A stretch of DNA of 64,000 nt from Bin103 sp002238925. Its GTDB lineage: Bacteria > Spirochaetota > Spirochaetia > SZUA-6 > Bin103. The notes below the pieces were generated by a model. The model saw only the letters and a list, made by a program, of their open reading frames with translations. It searched no databases and had not been told where the DNA came from. The position numbers and the translations under genes were made by a program. The stretch lies in the NCBI GenBank assembly GCA_965208065.1, contig OZ242313.1:3410001-3474000 (forward strand). Direction: 5' to 3'. Positions 16,042 to 25,199 of this stretch are shown here, piece by piece. Positions within the stretch are counted from its first letter, which is position 1, and each line of letters begins with the position of its first letter.

Positions 16042-17473
16042 ATGCTGGGGATGGATCGTGTATACGTTATCAGACACAAGTGGCACCAAGAAGGGCTGTC
16101 GATCCGACAGATAGCCCGTGACCTGGGGGTGAGCCGGAACACCGTTCGCAAGTACATCGGCGATGCCGACGAGGCTCGGCAGAAGGCGCAGTCGAAGCGG
16201 GCGCGACCGGTGCTGGAGGACGTACGGGGGCGGATCGACGAGATCGTCGGGGAGTGGAGCAAGCGCACCACCGACAAGCAGCGCATCACCGGGACGCTGG
16301 TGCATCGTCAGCTCCGCGAGGAGGGGTTTGAGGTGGGCAGCACGACGGTGCGCGCTTACTTGGCGGAGCGGCGCCGCCAACGGCAGGAAGTGTTTGTGCC
16401 GCTGATCTGGCGACCGGGCGATGCGGCGCAGGTGGACTTCTTCGAGGTGACGGTGGAGATCGCGGGGGAGCGGCAGAAGGCGTGGCTGTTCGTCCTGCAC
16501 CTGATGTACTCGGGGCGGGATTTCGCGTGGCTGTACGAGCGCTGCAACCAGATCGCGTTCCTGGACGGCCATGTGCGCGCCTTCGCGCATTTCGGCGGCG
16601 TGGTGGTGCGCTGCATCTACGACAACCTGAAGGCGGCGGTGAAGCGGAGACTCGGGATCGAACGAGAATTGAGCGTTCGGTTCCTGGCACTGTGCACGCA
16701 CTACCTGTTCGAGCCGTGCTTCGCGCGCCCAGGCGAGGGACATGACAAGGGCGGGGTGGAAGCGCGCGGCAAGAACGTGCGCCTGCAGCACCTGACGCCG
16801 ATTCCCAGCGGCGCGTCGCTGGCGGAGATCGCGACCGAGCTGATGGAGCATCTGGACGCGGCCACTGACACGCGTACCAACCAGGACGGTCGCACCGTCG
16901 CGCAGCGGTTCGGGGAGGAACACCGGTTGTTGCGTGCGCTGCCGCAGCGTCCGTTCGAGGCACGCCACATCGAGCCGGTAGCGGTGAGCCGGCAGGCACT
17001 GGTGCGCGTCGACGGCGCGTGCTACTCGGTGCCCAGTCACTGGAGTGGCAGCCAGGCGACCGCCTACGTGGGGGTCGCGGACATCGTCCTGGAGTGGCGT
17101 CAGGAACGGATAACGGTCGCCAAGCAGCCACGCGGCGGTCGTGCAGTCCGTTATCGCCACTATCTGGACGAGTTGGCGAAGAAACCGCAGGCGGTGCGCC
17201 AGGTGGCTCCGGAAGTGACGGCGGAACTCGGCGCCCCCTACGTGCGCCTGTGGGAGATGCTCGCTTTCCGCTACGGCGAGCTGGATGCCGCCCGCGTCCT
17301 CGCCAAGCTGATCGGCGCCATCGTCGATCATGGCGAACAACAGGTCGGCCAGATCCTCGAAGATATGCTCGCCACACCACCACACGTGACGGCCCCGCGC
17401 AGTGTGACACCGGCCACGGTTCCGGTGCCGGACGCCCTGCGGAAGTACCAGGTGGAGTCGACCCCCGCGTCGA
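16042..17473 (+). pseudogene. istA: IstA transposase of the outer IS21, interrupted near its 3' end
   Basis: The intact gene would be 488 residues: codons to 17473 continue at 20708 and end at TGA 20740-20742, overlapping the istB start as ATGA. It has an N-terminal HTH (LSIRQIARDLGVSRNTVRKY) and DDE-type core residues in GDAAQVDFFEV and CIYDNLKAAV, with a Glu in KGGVEARGKN. GAGAGAAGG precedes ATG 16042. The inserted element replaces only about the last 11 residues with foreign sequence (the frame now ends at 17547), so the catalytic core remains, but istB is now 3 kb away and probably unlinked in translation. Confidence 0.85.
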
Positions 17474-17695
17474 TGGCGAGCGACAATCAAGATGAGAACG
17501 TAGCGACAATCAAGATGAGAATGCCGAGGCGGCTTGCAGCCCTCTGATCGGGGGGAGGTGGGCCGCCGCTGACGGAGGGAAGGGGTAGCCCGACCGTAGT
17601 CAGCGGCGCGGCGGCGCCGGTGTGCGCCGCTGTCGGTGATCGTGGCCGATCCGGCGGGAGTAAGGTGAGCCTGAGTACCAACGAAGGAGCACCGG

Positions 17696-19225
17696 TTGCC
17701 GGGCCGACATCTTACCGATCGCCAAGTGAGGCTCTACATGAGTTTTCGTCGCAAGGACACCCCGTCAGTGGCAGCGGCCAAGGCGTCATTCAGCACCGCC
17801 ACCGCCTACCGCATCGAGTCCGATCCACAACCACCGTCACAGAAGCAGACGCCCCGCAGCAGCCGCCGTTCTGACCCGCTGGACGGCATCTTCGAGAGAG
17901 AAGTGGTGCCGTTGCTGGTCGAGACCCCGGCTCTGCGCGCGGTGACCATCTACGAAGAACTGTGCCGCCGCGATCCCAAGCTCCCTGCCAGCGTGCGCCG
18001 CACCCTCGAACGGCGCGTGCGCCGGTGGCGCGCCCTGCATGGCTCCGAACAGGAGGTGATCTTCGCGCAGCGGCATCCACCCGGTCGCCTCGGTCTGTCC
18101 GACTTCACCGCCACCGGTCACCTCGGCGTCACTATCGGCGGTGTGCCGCTTGAGCATCTGCTGTATCACTTCCGGCTGCCCTACTCGGGTTTCGAGTACG
18201 CTGACGTGGTACTCGGCGGCGAGAGCTTCGTCGCCTTGAGCGGCGGCTGCCAGAACGCTTTGTGGTTGCTCGGTGCGGTCCCGGAAGAGCACCGTACCGA
18301 CAGCCTGTCGGCCGCCTACCACAACCTCGATAAAGCCGCCGCTGACGATGTCACCCGCCGCTACCAGGAATTGTGCGACCACTACGGCATGCGCCCCACG
18401 CGCAACAACCGCGGTCGGGCCCATGAGAACGGCAGCGTCGAAAGCTCCCACGGCCACCTCAAGCGCGCCATCGAACAAGCCCTGTTGCTGCGCGGCTCCC
18501 GTGACTTCGACGAACTCGCTGCCTATCGCGCCTTCATCGCCGAGATCGTCAGTCGCCACAACGCTCGCCACCGTGCCCGCATCGACGCCGAACGCGCAGC
18601 GCTGCGACCGCTGCCGGTGCAGCGCACCGCGGACTTCGAACTGGAGCGCGTCCAGGTCACCGCGCACTCCGGCTTCACTCTGCGCAAGGTGTTCTACTCG
18701 GTGCCGTCACGGCTGATCGGCCACACCCTGCGCGTCCACCTTTACGATGATCGGCTGGAGTTGTTGCTCGGCTCTTCGCCACTGATGACCCTGCGCCGCG
18801 GTCGCGCCCACCGCGACGGCCGCCGCGGCCATGTGGTCGACTATCACCATCTCATCTCTGCCTTGCGCCGCAAGCCGATGGCACTGCTGCACCTTGTCTA
18901 CCGCGATCAACTGTTCCCGCGCGACGTTTACCGCCGCACCTTCGATGCTCTGCTCGATGCCCTCGATGAGCGCCAAGCCTGCCGGCTCATGGTGGCGTTG
19001 TTGGCTCTGGCCCACGATCGCTGCTGCGAGGCAGCGCTGGCCACACGGCTTGCCGAACTGCTCGACGCCGGCGAACTGCCTGAACTGGAACCTCTCGAGG
19101 CGCACTTCGCTTCCGATCCGCAATCGCTGCCCGATGTCGACGTGCGCCTGGGGTCGCCGGCCGACTACAACGACCTGCTGGACCACCCCGACGAACTCGC
19201 CACTCCACCGGCAGGCGCAGCATGA
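17696..19225 (+). CDS. istA: IstA transposase of the inner IS21
   Basis: About 509 residues; a start nearer MSFRRKDTP (around 17738) is possible. It is a DDE integrase-fold transposase with an N-terminal HTH, RLGLSDFTATGHLGV carrying the first Asp, and NNRGRAHENGSVESSHGHLK carrying the catalytic Glu. It belongs to a different IS21 subgroup from the outer istA. It overlaps istB by four bases (ATGA at 19222), the usual translational coupling. The frame is intact, so the element may be active. Confidence 0.92.
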   Translation: MPGRHLTDRQVRLYMSFRRKDTPSVAAAKASFSTATAYRIESDPQPPSQKQTPRSSRRSDPLDGIFEREVVPLLVETPALRAVTIYEELCRRDPKLPASVRRTLERRVRRWRALHGSEQEVIFAQRHPPGRLGLSDFTATGHLGVTIGGVPLEHLLYHFRLPYSGFEYADVVLGGESFVALSGGCQNALWLLGAVPEEHRTDSLSAAYHNLDKAAADDVTRRYQELCDHYGMRPTRNNRGRAHENGSVESSHGHLKRAIEQALLLRGSRDFDELAAYRAFIAEIVSRHNARHRARIDAERAALRPLPVQRTADFELERVQVTAHSGFTLRKVFYSVPSRLIGHTLRVHLYDDRLELLLGSSPLMTLRRGRAHRDGRRGHVVDYHHLISALRRKPMALLHLVYRDQLFPRDVYRRTFDALLDALDERQACRLMVALLALAHDRCCEAALATRLAELLDAGELPELEPLEAHFASDPQSLPDVDVRLGSPADYNDLLDHPDELATPPAGAA

Positions 19226-20055
19226 GTACTCCAACACCTATCGATTCTGCGGCCCTCAACCTGATGCTCAGCGAACTGCGCCTGCCCACCATCAAAGCGC
19301 TGTGGCCCCAGTTCACCGCCCAATCCGACCGCGAAGGCTGGCCCGCTGCCCGCCTGCTGACCGCCTTGACCGAGCACGAAATCGCGGACCGTGCCCGGCG
19401 CCGCTTCCAGCGCCGCCTCGGTGAAGCTCGGCTACCGAGCGGCAAGACCCTCGACAGCTTCGACTTCGCCGTCGTGCCTACCCTCTCCAAGGCGCACGTG
19501 ATGGCCCTCTGCGCCGGCGACCGCTGGCTCGACGAAGGCTCCAACCTGCTGCTCATTGGCCCGCCCGGCACCGGCAAGACCCATCTTTCCGCCGCCATCG
19601 GCCTGGCCCTTATCGAGCACGGCTACCGCGTCCTGTTCGCTCGCACCACCGATCTCGCACAACGCCTGCAGGCCGCACGTCGTGAGCTCGCACTCGAGGC
19701 CGCCATCCGCAAGCTGGACAAGTTTCACCTCCTGGTGCTCGACGATTTCTCCTACGTCACCAAGGATCAGGCCGAGACCAGCGTCCTGTTTGAGCTGATC
19801 AGTGCACGTTATGAGCAGCGCTCCCTGCTGATCACCGCCAACCAGCCGTTCGGCCAGTGGGACAAGATCTTCCCCGAGCCCGCCATGACCGTCGCCGCCA
19901 TCGACCGCCTGGTGCACCGCGCCACCATCTTCGAACTCAACGTCGAAAGCTATCGGCGGCGCACCGCCATCGACAACAAACGGCAGCGTGACGCGGCTGC
20001 CAAGGCCGACACCGCAGACCAGACCGTGTCCGCACCGTCCGCACCCGCTACGTAA
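19222..20055 (+). CDS. istB: IstB transposition helper ATPase of the inner IS21
   Basis: A 277-residue AAA+ protein related to DnaC that forms filaments on DNA and stimulates the IstA transposase. Walker A is LLIGPPGTGKTHLS; Walker B is LLVLDDFSYV; LLITANQPFGQWDKIF is the sensor region typical of IstB. It is complete, coupled to istA by ATGA, with a charged Ala/Lys tail (KRQRDAAAKADTAD). Confidence 0.93.
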   Translation: MSTPTPIDSAALNLMLSELRLPTIKALWPQFTAQSDREGWPAARLLTALTEHEIADRARRRFQRRLGEARLPSGKTLDSFDFAVVPTLSKAHVMALCAGDRWLDEGSNLLLIGPPGTGKTHLSAAIGLALIEHGYRVLFARTTDLAQRLQAARRELALEAAIRKLDKFHLLVLDDFSYVTKDQAETSVLFELISARYEQRSLLITANQPFGQWDKIFPEPAMTVAAIDRLVHRATIFELNVESYRRRTAIDNKRQRDAAAKADTADQTVSAPSAPAT

Positions 20056-20070
20056 CGGTGCACCGTGACC

Positions 20071-20229
20071 ATGGCTTTGACCAACGCCCACCGACAACGG
20101 CGTTACCGAGAACGCCACAAGGCACATCTCGCCGAGTCGGTGCGCGCACACAAGCTGGAGGCGATTTGCATGCTGGATCTTGGCGCACTGGAGAACATCG
20201 AGCCGCCGCGCGGGTTCGGGCGCGACTGA
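20071..20229 (+). CDS. 52-residue basic passenger protein in the inner IS21
   Basis: ATG 20071 to TGA 20229, 15 bases after istB. It starts MALTNAHRQRRYRERHKAHL and ends ENIEPPRGFGRD. The NAxRQRRYRER motif is a very basic helix seen in many small proteins of mobile elements and phages and suggests nucleic-acid binding. It has no known role in IS21 transposition. Reading frame and position after istB support it, but its shortness leaves doubt. Confidence 0.5.
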   Translation: MALTNAHRQRRYRERHKAHLAESVRAHKLEAICMLDLGALENIEPPRGFGRD

Positions 20230-20738
20230 GCAAACCCCGCCAACTCGCCCGCTCCGTTCGCCAAGCCCGCACCCGCACCGACCCCAGGGCCGCTGCAAGC
20301 GGGCCGGGACTTCTCACGGTTCGCTACCAGCAAGGCCAGCCAACCGGCCCTCAGTGCGCTGTTCAGGCCCGGCTGGCGTTGCTCGCGGCCGATCGCCTCC
20401 AATACGCCGCCCGAGGATCGCCGGTGGCGGCTTCGCGGTGGCAAGGTGGTATCCGCGCAATACCCCCGAAACCACCTGCCGGCGAACCTCAACGCCCGGT
20501 CGGATCACCTGCGTTGCTCCGACCAGGCCCCGACTATTACTCCGTCGAGTTCCGCCCCATTCTGCCACCCACCCCGCTCGCTGCCACTGCTCATCTGCTG
20601 CCCTTGCACAACCCAACCGCCCTACGGCATCCTCGGTCTCGTTGCGACATCGATTCTCATCCTGATTGTCGCCCGCTTCTCACCCTGATTGTCGCGCCAC
20701 ACGTCGACCTACAACGTGCTGCTGGCGGGGAGGGACCG

Positions 20739-21509
20739 ATGAGCGAACTCAACGATGCGGTGATCGCGGAGCATGCCAAGACCCTCAAGCTGCCGGCGCT
20801 GCGGCGTGAGTACGGTCAGCTCGCTCGCCAAGCTCGCGCTGACTCCTGGTCCTACGAGGAATACCTGCGCGAGTTGCTGGATACCGAGGTCCGCGCCCGC
20901 GAAGCCAGCACCACCGCACGCCGGCTGCGCGAAGCACGGTTCCCGGACGTCAAGACCCTCGGCCAGATCGACTGGACTGCCATGGAGGGCGTTACCAAGC
21001 AGCAGATCCTCGAATTGGCAACCTGTCAGTTCGTCGAACAGCCCGAGGACGTGGTCATCGCCGGTCCGATCGGCACCGGAAAATCGCATCTGGCCATCGC
21101 TTTGGGCGTCGAAGCTGCCAAGCGGCGCTTCCGGGTGCTGTTCGTGAAAGCCGCCGATCTGGTCCGACAACTCCTGGAAGCCAGGGATGACCGCGAACTC
21201 GGTCGTCTCCAACTGCGGTTGCGCCGGGTCAACCTTCTGATCATCGACGAACTCGGGTTTGTCCCCTTCGACCGCGCCGGCGGCGAGCTGTTGTTCAATC
21301 TGGTCGCCGATCGCTATGAACGACGCTCGACCATCGTCACCACCAATCTCGCTTTCGGCGAGTGGGTCAGCGTGTTCGCCGATGAGAAGCTGACCACCGC
21401 GCTGTTGGACCGCCTCGGCCACCACGCACACATCATCACCACCAAGGGCCTCTCCTACCGCACCGCTGCGCGGCGCCGCGGCGGCGAGCCGGAGAAGACC
21501 GCCACCTGA
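20739..21509 (+). CDS. istB: IstB transposition helper ATPase of the outer IS21
   Basis: A 256-residue AAA+ protein with Walker A VIAGPIGTGKSHLA, Walker B LLIIDELGFVPFD and STIVTTNLAFGEW. ATG 20739 overlaps the restored istA stop (ATGA), as in normal IS21 operons. The nested IS now lies directly upstream (its end is at 20701), so translation no longer follows istA. The gene itself is intact. Confidence 0.92.
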   Translation: MSELNDAVIAEHAKTLKLPALRREYGQLARQARADSWSYEEYLRELLDTEVRAREASTTARRLREARFPDVKTLGQIDWTAMEGVTKQQILELATCQFVEQPEDVVIAGPIGTGKSHLAIALGVEAAKRRFRVLFVKAADLVRQLLEARDDRELGRLQLRLRRVNLLIIDELGFVPFDRAGGELLFNLVADRYERRSTIVTTNLAFGEWVSVFADEKLTTALLDRLGHHAHIITTKGLSYRTAARRRGGEPEKTAT

Positions 21510-21802
21510 TCCGTGAGAGCGTCTTGATGATCAGGCACTGCATACCGGCGGTCGTCGTCGAACACAATCGTTCTCACAGCCTCGCCAGGGCCCGTCCACC
21601 AGTCAGGGTGGTGTTCTGACACCCCGTGTTCTGAATATTCATGCGCTCTGATGCACGCTTATCCACATATCCACAGGGACCTTCGACCCCTCCCCCAGAC
21701 CCCCTCCCCATCTACCGCCGCCTCCGTTATAGTTCCTCTGCACTGCCAGGGTGGGTCAATTCCTGACCGGCATTCTGGCTCACTTCTCGACCGGCGTACG
21801 CA

Positions 21803-21901
21803 TTCCGTCTTCCGTCAGATTAGGAGGCGCGGGGTCGCGCGCCGTCGGCTGGCACCGCGAGGGACGTAGAGAGATGGTTGAACGCGCTTCCGAAGGCCTG
21901 A
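21803..21901 (+). pseudogene. C-terminal remnant of a third alpA-like gene
   Basis: Starts immediately at the right end of the outer IS21. It reads IPSSVRLGGAGSRAVGWHRE, then after a one-base shift DVERWLNALPKA and TGA 21901. This is the AlpA C-terminal half (FPAPVRLGG..SRAVGWRRADIERWLEELP in the intact copy at 2611). The gene was split by the IS and also has a frameshift. Confidence 0.75.
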
Positions 21902-22299
21902 GCCTGTTTTGAGCGCATCGCGGCCGGCGCTGATGACCGTAAGCGCGATGCACTGGTGGCGCGCACGCAGTGGTGCCGGGAAGACCAGGATTATCGTCAT
22001 CAGTTCGTCGCGCCGCATGGGGGACATCCTGCGCGTTACCGCCCTCGACGAGCCCTGCGTAGGATGAAGACCGATGCCCGCTGCCGGTCGTTCAAGCCGA
22101 CGCACCGCTCACCTACCGTCCCGAAGGCCGAGGCAGCCCGGTAAGCCCTGCCCTGTTCGGTGGTGGCCGGTCCGTGGCAGGCCGGTAGAAACTAGCGAAG
22201 GAGGAACCCCTGGTTGAAGTTCCGAGATATCGCAGCCGTTTCGTAATAGGGGTTTTGCTGGGGGGCGACTGAATGGGTGCGCTTCGGCCGGACTCTAGC
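21902..22299 (+). other. 398-bp stretch without a supportable gene
   Basis: No family is recognisable on either strand. It separates the alpA remnant from the convergent coiled-coil gene at 22300. Confidence 0.5.
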
Positions 22300-22890
22300 T
22301 CATTCTCGTTCTCTTATCAGAGCGGCGGAAAGCAGCGATAGAAAGCTCAGCACGAGTGGGGAGGCGTCTTTTGGCAGAGTCCCGCGCGCCCTTCTGTCCA
22401 CACGGTCGACCAGTTTACTAACACTGGCTGGATCGTTCGCTATATCAGGAGCAGTAAGACTCAGAAACACGGATTTTAGCGCCTTTACGTACTCTACACC
22501 AACTGCAGTCAAGTTAAGCAGGTCTTCCGGATAGGTAGCCTCACCATTAATTCGTTTCAGCACCATGTCCATGATCGTGACTAGGTGCAACGTGCCGCGG
22601 TCCCTGAACCAATCATCCCTGACCGGGGCGAGCTGCTCTACTACTGTCTTGACTACAAACTCTTCGGCTGAATCGAGTCGAATCTCCGGAAAGTCGGGAC
22701 TCTCTTCCTCATCATCGTAGAGGCCAAAACCCTCCTTTAGCTCCTCCTGGAGCTTGGCGAGTTTCGTATTAGCAGAGAGAAGCTCTTTTTGCAAGCGGTC
22801 TACTTCCTTGGTTTGCTCTTCGATTCGGTGATACGCATCTGCTACAGCGTCGTCCCGCATAGCATCGCCGACGAAATCCTTATCAGCCAT
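22300..22890 (-). CDS. hypothetical protein with coiled coil, 196 residues
   Basis: The start at 22890 is chosen because AAAAAGGGGGCTCG precedes the ATG; the frame runs on to 23103 without such a site. Residues 15-60 form a coiled coil (HRIEEQTKEVDRLQKELLSA, then KLAKLQEELKEG), followed by an acidic stretch (YDDEEESPDFPE) and a helical C-terminal half. There is no signal peptide. I do not recognise a family. Its lower GC and surroundings suggest cargo of a mobile element. Real gene, unknown job. Confidence 0.6.
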   Translation of the reverse strand: MADKDFVGDAMRDDAVADAYHRIEEQTKEVDRLQKELLSANTKLAKLQEELKEGFGLYDDEEESPDFPEIRLDSAEEFVVKTVVEQLAPVRDDWFRDRGTLHLVTIMDMVLKRINGEATYPEDLLNLTAVGVEYVKALKSVFLSLTAPDIANDPASVSKLVDRVDRRARGTLPKDASPLVLSFLSLLSAALIRERE

Positions 22891-23140
22891 CGAGCCCCCT
22901 TTTTCGAGAGTGGCAAAAATGCCGCTCATCAGTCGACTGGCAGGTAGAAGGTAGACTACTACAATTTGGCAGACAAGGCGACCTAGACGGCTTGTATTGT
23001 GAGGACTCCACGCCGACGACAGCCGGAAGCAAGCACGACTGTGGCGGTAGCTAATCACGTGCCGGGCGCGTTGCATCGGCCTGGCACGGCTGGGCACTAA
23101 CATACTTGACTAACCGACTGCATGTTTATACAGTTTCGGC

Positions 23141-23575
23141 ATGCGGGGACCGAATACGCTGATCAAGGTGATCGACCACTTCCGCGACTACCAGAACTGC
23201 CATGACTTCCTGGTGGCCATCCGCTGGCCGACCGGCGTGGTCTGTCCCCACTGTGCGGATCACGGTCCGACAGTACATGGAGAGCGTGCGCCGCTGGAAG
23301 TGCCACGAGCGGCACCGCCCCGGCGCAAGTTCGGCCTCAAGACCGGCTCCGTGTTTGAGGATTCGCCGATTCCGCTCCCCAAGTGGCTGGCCGCCACCTG
23401 GATGATCGTCAACTGCAGGAACGGCGTCAGCAGCTACGAGATTCATCGGGAGATCGGCGTCACGCAGAAGACGGCATGGTTCATGGGCATCGCATCCGCA
23501 CCGCCATCCACACCGGCTCCTTCGGCGGATGCCGGGCGACGACGGCCGAGAGGTCGAGGGCGACGTGCATAATCC
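23141..23575 (+). pseudogene. IS1595-family transposase, truncated and frameshifted
   Basis: The N-terminus MRGPNTLIKVIDHFRDYQNC, HDFLVAIRWPTGVVCPHC and later KTGSVFEDSPIPLPKWLAAT, MIVNCRNGVSSYEIHREIGV, TQKTAWFM are typical of IS1595 transposases: a zinc-ribbon start (CPHC) and a conserved helix block. The second zinc-ribbon pair is frameshifted (PRAAPPRRKF instead of WKCxxCxxQF), and after TAWFM the frame changes again (HRIRTAIHTGSFGG in another frame). The whole DDE catalytic part is missing, so it is inactive. Confidence 0.8.
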
Positions 23576-23583
23576 GGTGCAAA

Positions 23584-23659
23584 AGAGCCACTGATCCGTT
23601 TTGAAGAAGCCAGCCGTCCGGAAAAAAGAAATAAGAGCCACCCGTCCGGCGGAAAAAAG
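23584..23659 (+). repeat. three spaced short repeats, IS-end-like
   Basis: Units beginning at 23584 (GAGCCACTGATCCG), 23608 (AGCCAGCCGTCCGGAAAAAA) and 23634 (AGAGCCACCCGTCCGG, then CGGAAAAAAG) are imperfect copies spaced about 25 bases apart. This multi-copy arrangement resembles an IS21-type terminus with no transposase nearby. Confidence 0.5.
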
Positions 23660-23759
23660 CCAAATTTGAGGCTGCTCCCGGACGGGACGAGGTCCGATTC
23701 TGCACTACGCTTTCCCGATCGGAACAAGGGAGGGAGCACATAGCACGCAGGAGGATCAG

Positions 23760-23801
23760 CCCGTTTGCGGACGGGTTCCGGGTTCGGCTCTTGGGGATGG
23801 G
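23760..23801 (+). repeat. dispersed 42-bp repeat, copy 2
   Basis: Copy of 10342-10383 with about three differences, including the CCCGT...ACGGG hairpin and CTCTTGGGGATGGG. It lies 13.4 kb from copy 1, in the same orientation. Confidence 0.6.
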
Positions 23802-24065
23802 TCAGAGACTTGTCGCGTGCCTGCCGGACGCGGGCCGGCAGTGACGACTTGGCGAGAGCTACCACGACCTGCACCGCGAACTACGCCCGCCAGACGATAG
23901 ACCACGCCATCCGGGAGGATGCGTACGCCGCGGTTCCGCTCGACGTAATATCGAATGCTATGCAAGAGTAGGGCGTATGGACCTCTCCGCCTGCCTGCAA
24001 AGAAGCGGTCCTTTTGTAATGTTCCTCAGCCTCCACAGCGCTGCGACCTGCATCCTGGAGTTCGT

Positions 24066-24330
24066 TCCCCGCGGCCGGGTTAGTAGAACTGGCGGTATTC
24101 GGTCTGTCGGCGATCGGGCTCACCGCCGCCAACATGTTCTACGATCCGTTCCCGACCGACGTCACCACCCCGAAGCGCGTCCACCGGCTCTCGACGTCCG
24201 GCTAGGCGTGGAAATGTGTAGGATCCACCGTGCCGTTCGTGGCGGCGATGGTGCTGGTCGGTCCCACCAACGGACTGGTCTAGCAGACGACCGCGGTCCG
24301 TATGACGTTCCTGATCGCCGCCCTTAAGGT
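24066..24330 (+). pseudogene. remnant of an Atg22/UMF1-like MFS transporter
   Basis: In one frame it reads LVELAVFGLSAIGLTAANMF, YDPFPTDVTTPKRVHRLSTS, a stop, AWKCVGSTVPFVAAMVLVGP, TNGLV, a stop, and VRMTFLIAALKV. This follows the N-terminal half of UMF1-family transporters (NxFYDxFLPD, the GSTxPF helix, the RxxFLIAALWW block). Two in-frame stops and truncation on both sides make it dead. It is cut where the low-GC gene on the opposite strand begins (24324), probably an insertion junction. Confidence 0.65.
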
Positions 24331-25016
24331 CTTTTTGATTTGTCAACAATCTCAACGCTGTCGTAGATGTCTTCCGTTCGCATACAATGTGCAATATCCC
24401 GAATGGAACCAATAAACAAGTTGTATATGTCAGGAGTCGTCTGTTCCGAATTCAAAACAAACCGATACTCGTTCTGATGCGAAAACTTCCGGTCCTTGAC
24501 AAGAGGAATCAAGTACGGTCTCATTATGCTCGATTGATAGTTGGTGGGGTCAATGTATTCGACACTATGACGCGCACCGTAAATTTTCCGTTGGTATACA
24601 GCCCGATCGAATCGTTCTAGGAATTCAGTGGTGTTGTGGATTACAACGGCGAAGGACCCGAATTCGTCCTTACAATTTCGAATGCTTCCCAATTGCGATT
24701 CAACATCTATAACAACCTGCTCATCGTCTACTTGCGGCGCTTTCCAACAAAACATGCAAAAGATGTTCAATGCTGCGATTTCGTTCGGATGGAATATCAC
24801 CGATCCGGCCAAGTCCTCGTTCGGAACTGTCTTTGTCTGGTCGCCGATTCGAATATTGATGCTATCGGGACGGACAAAGAATGCCCCCTCATGTTCATCA
24901 TAGTGTTCGCGATAATATCGAACCGTATTGCATCGGATATTGCCATCAAGGAAGCTCTTTGCATGTTCCTTACAACGAACAATCTTTATGAGGGTTACCA
25001 ATTTTGACTTTGCCAA
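24324..25016 (-). CDS. hypothetical low-GC protein, 230 residues
   Basis: It starts MAKSKLVTLIKIVRCKEHAK, followed by SFLDGNIRCNTVRYYREH. The pattern of a short N-terminal strand, then FLxGxIRxNTxRYYRE, and late motifs such as FSHQNEYRFVLNSEQ loosely recalls DUF2971-like proteins found in defence islands, but I cannot assign it. No signal peptide or membrane segment. Base composition is distinctly AT-rich against the GC-rich host, a strong sign of transfer, and its 3' end sits exactly at the break in an MFS pseudogene. Confidence 0.7.
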   Translation of the reverse strand: MAKSKLVTLIKIVRCKEHAKSFLDGNIRCNTVRYYREHYDEHEGAFFVRPDSINIRIGDQTKTVPNEDLAGSVIFHPNEIAALNIFCMFCWKAPQVDDEQVVIDVESQLGSIRNCKDEFGSFAVVIHNTTEFLERFDRAVYQRKIYGARHSVEYIDPTNYQSSIMRPYLIPLVKDRKFSHQNEYRFVLNSEQTTPDIYNLFIGSIRDIAHCMRTEDIYDSVEIVDKSKRP

Positions 25017-25199
25017 GCGATGGCTCCAAAAAGAGAGCGATTAGGGACAGGGCAGATTCAGGGTGAACTTTCGCATAACCGCTACACGGCTGAGAAAGGA
25101 TCAGACTTAACCGTGGATTCCGACCACTCCTCTACTGAGAGAACGTACGCCGGACTGTCAATCCAGGTCAAGCGTAGCGTATTCCGGCGTATTCCGGTA

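Larger units (their letters stand above)
17474..20701 (+). mobile_element. inner IS21-family element (3228 bp), 6-bp target duplication
   Basis: The element starts TGGCGAGCGACAATCAAGAT and its far end, read inward, starts TGTGGCGCGACAATCAGGGT; each end has a second GCGACAATCA..ATGAGAA unit about 23 bases further in. CGTCGA flanks both sides (17468-17473 and 20702-20707). Deleting the element plus one CGTCGA restores the outer istA reading frame exactly through to its stop, which fixes the boundaries. It carries istA, istB and a 52-codon passenger, followed by about 410 bp with no gene I can support (20230-20640). Confidence 0.92.
15923..21802 (+). mobile_element. outer IS21-family element, interrupted by a second IS21
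   Basis: Ends are inverted repeats beginning TGCATACGCC on the left and, read inward, TGCGTACGCC on the right. Both continue with AAGTGAGCCA and then a second shared motif AATTGACCCACC; the multiple-repeat ends and TG...CA termini are typical of IS21. It carries istA (16042) and istB (20739), separated by a 3228-bp insertion. Removing that insertion leaves about 2.65 kb, normal for the family. No target duplication is visible outside the ends: left flank ...CGTCGCTGG, right flank TTCCGTCTT. It sits inside an alpA-like gene. Confidence 0.85.
23576..24065 (+). other. 490-bp stretch of repeats and debris
   Basis: No gene can be supported. It holds the spaced repeats at 23584-23659 and the second copy of the dispersed 42-bp repeat at 23760-23801, both listed separately. 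Confidence 0.5.

Noticed and set aside
15958..17490. Minus-strand frame of 510 codons opposite istA
   Set aside because: Shadow of the IS21 transposase, with no recognisable motifs.
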